This document shows positions 60,801 to 64,000 of a DNA stretch of 64,000 bases, one piece after another. Below the pieces are notes generated by a model that worked only from the letters and a program-made list of their open reading frames with translations, was not told where the DNA came from and did no database searches. How positions within the stretch are numbered: the first letter of the stretch is position 1; every line of letters starts with the position of its first letter. Both the position numbers and the translations under genes were made by a program. Source of the DNA: Acridotheres tristis (taxonomy: Eukaryota; Chordata; Aves; Passeriformes; Sturnidae); NCBI GenBank assembly GCA_037013685.1, contig CM072889.1, positions 6,829,976 through 6,893,975 on the forward strand, read 5' to 3'.

Positions 60801-63800
60801 AGATAATGTTTCACAAAATAACACTGCTACAAGGTTAATTTTGCCTAGTACAACATTTCCTAGTATTGAATTGCCTTATATACTCCCTCAGGGATTGCTC
60901 TTGTGCTTGCAATAATCGAGGCTGATTTTATTGGAAAATCACCTCTGGATGAAAGACATACTCTGGAGAGAATTTTGCATGGGTACAAATAAGTTTTTTG
61001 TGCCAGTGCCATGTTGCCCACGCCAGCACAGTTATAGTTCCCAATCTGTCTGTGCAGTCAAGCAGCAAATTCATTAGCAACCCTTCTGGCAGGATAGAAA
61101 AATAGACATATTAGGGAAATTTACTTTGAATTGTTTTCAGGATTTGTTGGATAACAGTTTGGTAATCAAATTGCACCTCCTAACAAGAGTATTAAACATT
61201 TTTATCAATAGTGGCAGGAAAGCTGCAGATATTCCTTTAAGTGCAGAGCGCTTTGCTGTAACACCATGTGACTACCAGAGATCATGGATGAAAGAAGAGA
61301 TTAGCATAGTTGGAGCGGGGGTGCTTGGGATGTCGCATCTGATTTCTGTGCTGTGTTCTGCATTGAGCCTGTGTTAAGCTGTGCAGTTCTCCCATGGCAC
61401 TGTAATGGGAGCATCAGCTCATGCAGTCGCCCTGCCAGCTCACTGGCCCTGTCACTGCAGAAAGACCATGTCGTGACATGCTCCCTGACCGTGGCACCTG
61501 AGTTCAGGTCTGTGCAGCGGCTTCCAGGCCTCGTCAAGTGGAAACTGAGCATATTGTAAACACAGCACATTTTGCCTCCAGCTGGGAGCAGGAACACGTG
61601 GAGTGCGGCGGACCAGGGCCCGCTGCTGACCTTGGAGCAACTTTGAGTGTGAGGAGGCTGCAGGGGCACTGGGAAAAGGCTGATTCAGAGAGACAGATTA
61701 GTGAGGAAGAAAAATCAAAAAGATTGGCACAAGGACAGTGGAAAAAAATATTTCTAAAGAAAGAAGGGAAAATTTTTTGCACTCGAGGCCAACAGCAAAC
61801 CCTTATAATCAGGCTCATCTGGCCACACACCAACAGCAGCAAGAGAAAAAATACTGGATCCAGCTTGCACACTATGGTCTATGCAAAAGCTAGTGTTCTG
61901 CTGGGAAAATACAGAGCATGTGCTAGAATTCATTAAAGAAAAAATTACATTAAGCTCAGGGAAGTGACAGGGTTGAAAATTAGGATTGTAAAAAATAATC
62001 TATATCCACTGTACCTTAGTTCCTGTTGTTGTCACTATTGTTTCACTGTGAAGAGGAGAGTCACTCTCTGTATCAATCACAGTAAGCTATTTAGATACAG
62101 AAATAAGTGGCATATGGCTTAGCACTTTTGGGTCTAACAATCAAGTAGCAACCTCCTGCAATACAACTGTAGTTTGGTTCCCAATGGGCTTTACTTTGAT
62201 GATTAGATATATTGAGTTCCCTGTGTCGTTCAAAGACAGCAGAATTTCATACAAGTTGGTGTTAGCTTCCTCTCACTTCATTTCAATTCTCAATAACCAG
62301 AGTCATCACATGTAACAACTTCTTCATAATGGAACTTCATGTCAAATCAGATTTGTCCTTCAAGTGAAAGAGGGCTGTAAAAAATCTTCTGAAATACTGA
62401 TGTCTGGAAAAATTCCTACCACAGTGAAAATGGGAAGGGATTTTTTATTTATTTGTCCTAAAGATGTTTCAGTGCCCAATCCCAGGGTCATTCAGGAAAA
62501 CTCAAAAATGAGGGTTTAGAACTGCACTTGGGGATGGTCTTATAGTGCTTCACAGGATTTACCCAAGTGCTTGCTGAAGTTGTTGTTGTGATAAGTAAAT
62601 AGAAAATATTTGGTCAGTCATATTTGAAATCAGAACTATGATATTTAAAGACAAGTTCTGTGTAAGTGGAGTTAGATTAGAGGAGAATTTGGACTTCAAA
62701 TATTAATTGATCCCTCTGTATTTCAGCATGGCATCTATTAAATATGAACATGCTTTACTAACACAGAACTGCTATTTTCTGGGTCCTTACCTTCTCTCCA
62801 TCAGCTCTGGCCCATCCCTGGGCAGTGGGGAGATGTCCTTGCAGGCAGAGGGAGGGAGCCAAGGTCTTTGCCTGCTGGAGGATGAAGGCACTGACCCTGC
62901 CGGAGGTCAGGATATGGGGAAGAGCAGGAAGAGAGTCAAAAGAGTAAAAAGCCCAGAACATGCATCATGGTGAGCATAAACCTGCAAGACAAGTGTTCAG
63001 ATTTTCCGCCAGGGATATTTCTGGAGAAATCTGGTGTCTTGGAGAATGTTCTACCCCTTCCAGAGCTTGAAGCTGTATCCTCCCTAATGGGCCAATCCCA
63101 TTCTCTCTTTGTTGCCCTTTCTCTGTAAATTTACAAAATGAAGGAATTCTTTCAAGGTCCACCAAATGTTACACATAATCTGTGCATAGAGATTCACCTG
63201 GCAACTTTCCATATAGCATGTCCCATGCATGAGGACTGTGCCAGAGAGTGTAACAGCACAAGCAGTGTCTTTAAAAAGAAAATTCTGGGTCACATATTCA
63301 CCACAAAGCACTTGCTGTAATTCACAATTAGTCTTAATATGCTGTAAGAAGAGCAACTGCAGACAAATACCTAACAGCTTTATAATCCCGACATGTACCA
63401 AGCAGCAAAGATGATATGGCTGCCTGTGTCACATACTATCCATCCCAGAGTTTTATTTCTTGGCAGTTTCCTGCAATTTTTTGAAATATTTTCTTGGTGT
63501 GACAAAGTCACTTCAATTACACAGTCATTATAAGTTTTGCCAAGGTTGACTATGGATCATTTTGTGTTCATTAGAGCACAAAATTAGAATTTTCATTGCA
63601 GCAACTGTAAACAGTATTGGCTTAAAAGAGTCAAGCTTTCTTCCCTCCATAAAATCTTGGATAAGCTATAACTGAGGACTTCCACTTTTTTTAACAGATT
63701 TTAATTTATTTTTTTAACTGCCTTCTGTGTTGTTGAATTTCTTCTTCTTCTTCCTAGTTATGGATGTTTTTGTTTAACTGAATAACCTGTTTCCTTCAAA

Positions 63801-64000
63801 ATGATGACATTGCCACTGTGTGCATGAACAAGCAGGTGCAGTCAGTGTTTCTAAAGCTGTGAATATACTGTTTCTTCAACTTCTTGAATGTTACAGCTTG
63901 GTGCTTGTCACTTTAGACCCAGTCAGGGCTGTAAAAACCATAAATAGGAAATAACCATGTTTCAAGAATACTTCATCATTTCCTGAAGTCCCACTAAGCC
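57802..64000 (+). other. AFF2 intron, distal part
   Basis: AT-rich sequence with a 29-bp-period duplication (60342-60390) and a CTT-type run (63738-63753). Open frames up to 132 codons (61538-61936) show no recognisable domain. The next AFF2 exon is not within the window. Confidence 0.6.
60342..60390 (+). repeat. 29-bp-period duplication
   Basis: agctgtatctttgaaat.tgt occurs at 60342 and 60371 with one difference. Confidence 0.9.

Noticed and set aside
61301..61936. Overlapping open frames of 122 codons (-) and 132 codons (+)
   Set aside because: No recognisable domain, splice structure or repeat; the opposite-strand overlap suggests a locally GC-richer stretch with fewer stops.
1..64000. 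tRNA, rRNA, snRNA genes, CRISPR arrays and bacterial-type operons
   Set aside because: None was seen. Direct repeats are tandem, few-copy or LTRs, with no regular spacer structure, and nothing has cloverleaf boxes that I could identify by eye.

Overview
This is vertebrate nuclear DNA, almost certainly from a bird and plausibly a songbird. It is AT-rich, nearly gene-empty and intron-like. Its recognisable interspersed repeats are avian: four fragments of the CR1 LINE in both orientations, a long avian ERVL-type solo LTR, a second probable solo LTR, and a class II (betaretrovirus-like) endogenous provirus. There is no bacterial gene organisation, operon, CRISPR array or tRNA.

Host gene: two short coding exons on the + strand belong to one gene of the AFF (AF4/FMR2) family of transcription-elongation scaffolds, most likely AFF2 (FMR2). 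Exon A (28690-28741) encodes the family signature MLEDDLKLSSDEDD plus NEQ. Exon B (44264-44301) encodes AAEKTKLRNIPV plus two bases of a split codon. Both have canonical AG/GT borders and compatible phases (2 to 0, then 0 to 2). Everything else is read as intron: more than 28.6 kb upstream of exon A, 15.5 kb between the exons, and more than 19.6 kb downstream of exon B.

Layout: 1-18744 is intron with only simple repeats and small hairpins. A sense CR1 3' end lies at 18745-19003. A sense-oriented solo LTR of about 1.1 kb (26394-27507) ends 1.2 kb before exon A. The 15.5-kb intron holds two antisense CR1 fragments and a probable antisense LTR (39181-39633). The last intron carries a 7.9-kb provirus (46985-54895) antisense to the host gene, then a sense CR1 fragment whose 3' end runs into a TA microsatellite (57542-57801).

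The provirus reads on the - strand from right to left: 5' LTR, primer-binding site, leader, gag (matrix start, Gly/Pro-rich tandem-repeat segment, capsid, nucleocapsid), dUTPase-like plus protease, reverse transcriptase, RNase H, integrase, a severely deleted env, polypurine tract, 3' LTR. Its LTRs still match at about 97%, so it is fairly young, yet every gene except dUTPase/protease is visibly broken. Several inactivating changes, including the integrase catalytic positions, a zinc-knuckle Cys and three stop codons, are each what a coding-strand G-to-A change would produce. That pattern suggests cytidine-deaminase (APOBEC-type) hypermutation and is the most interesting observation here. I found no convincing evidence of an undescribed biological system.
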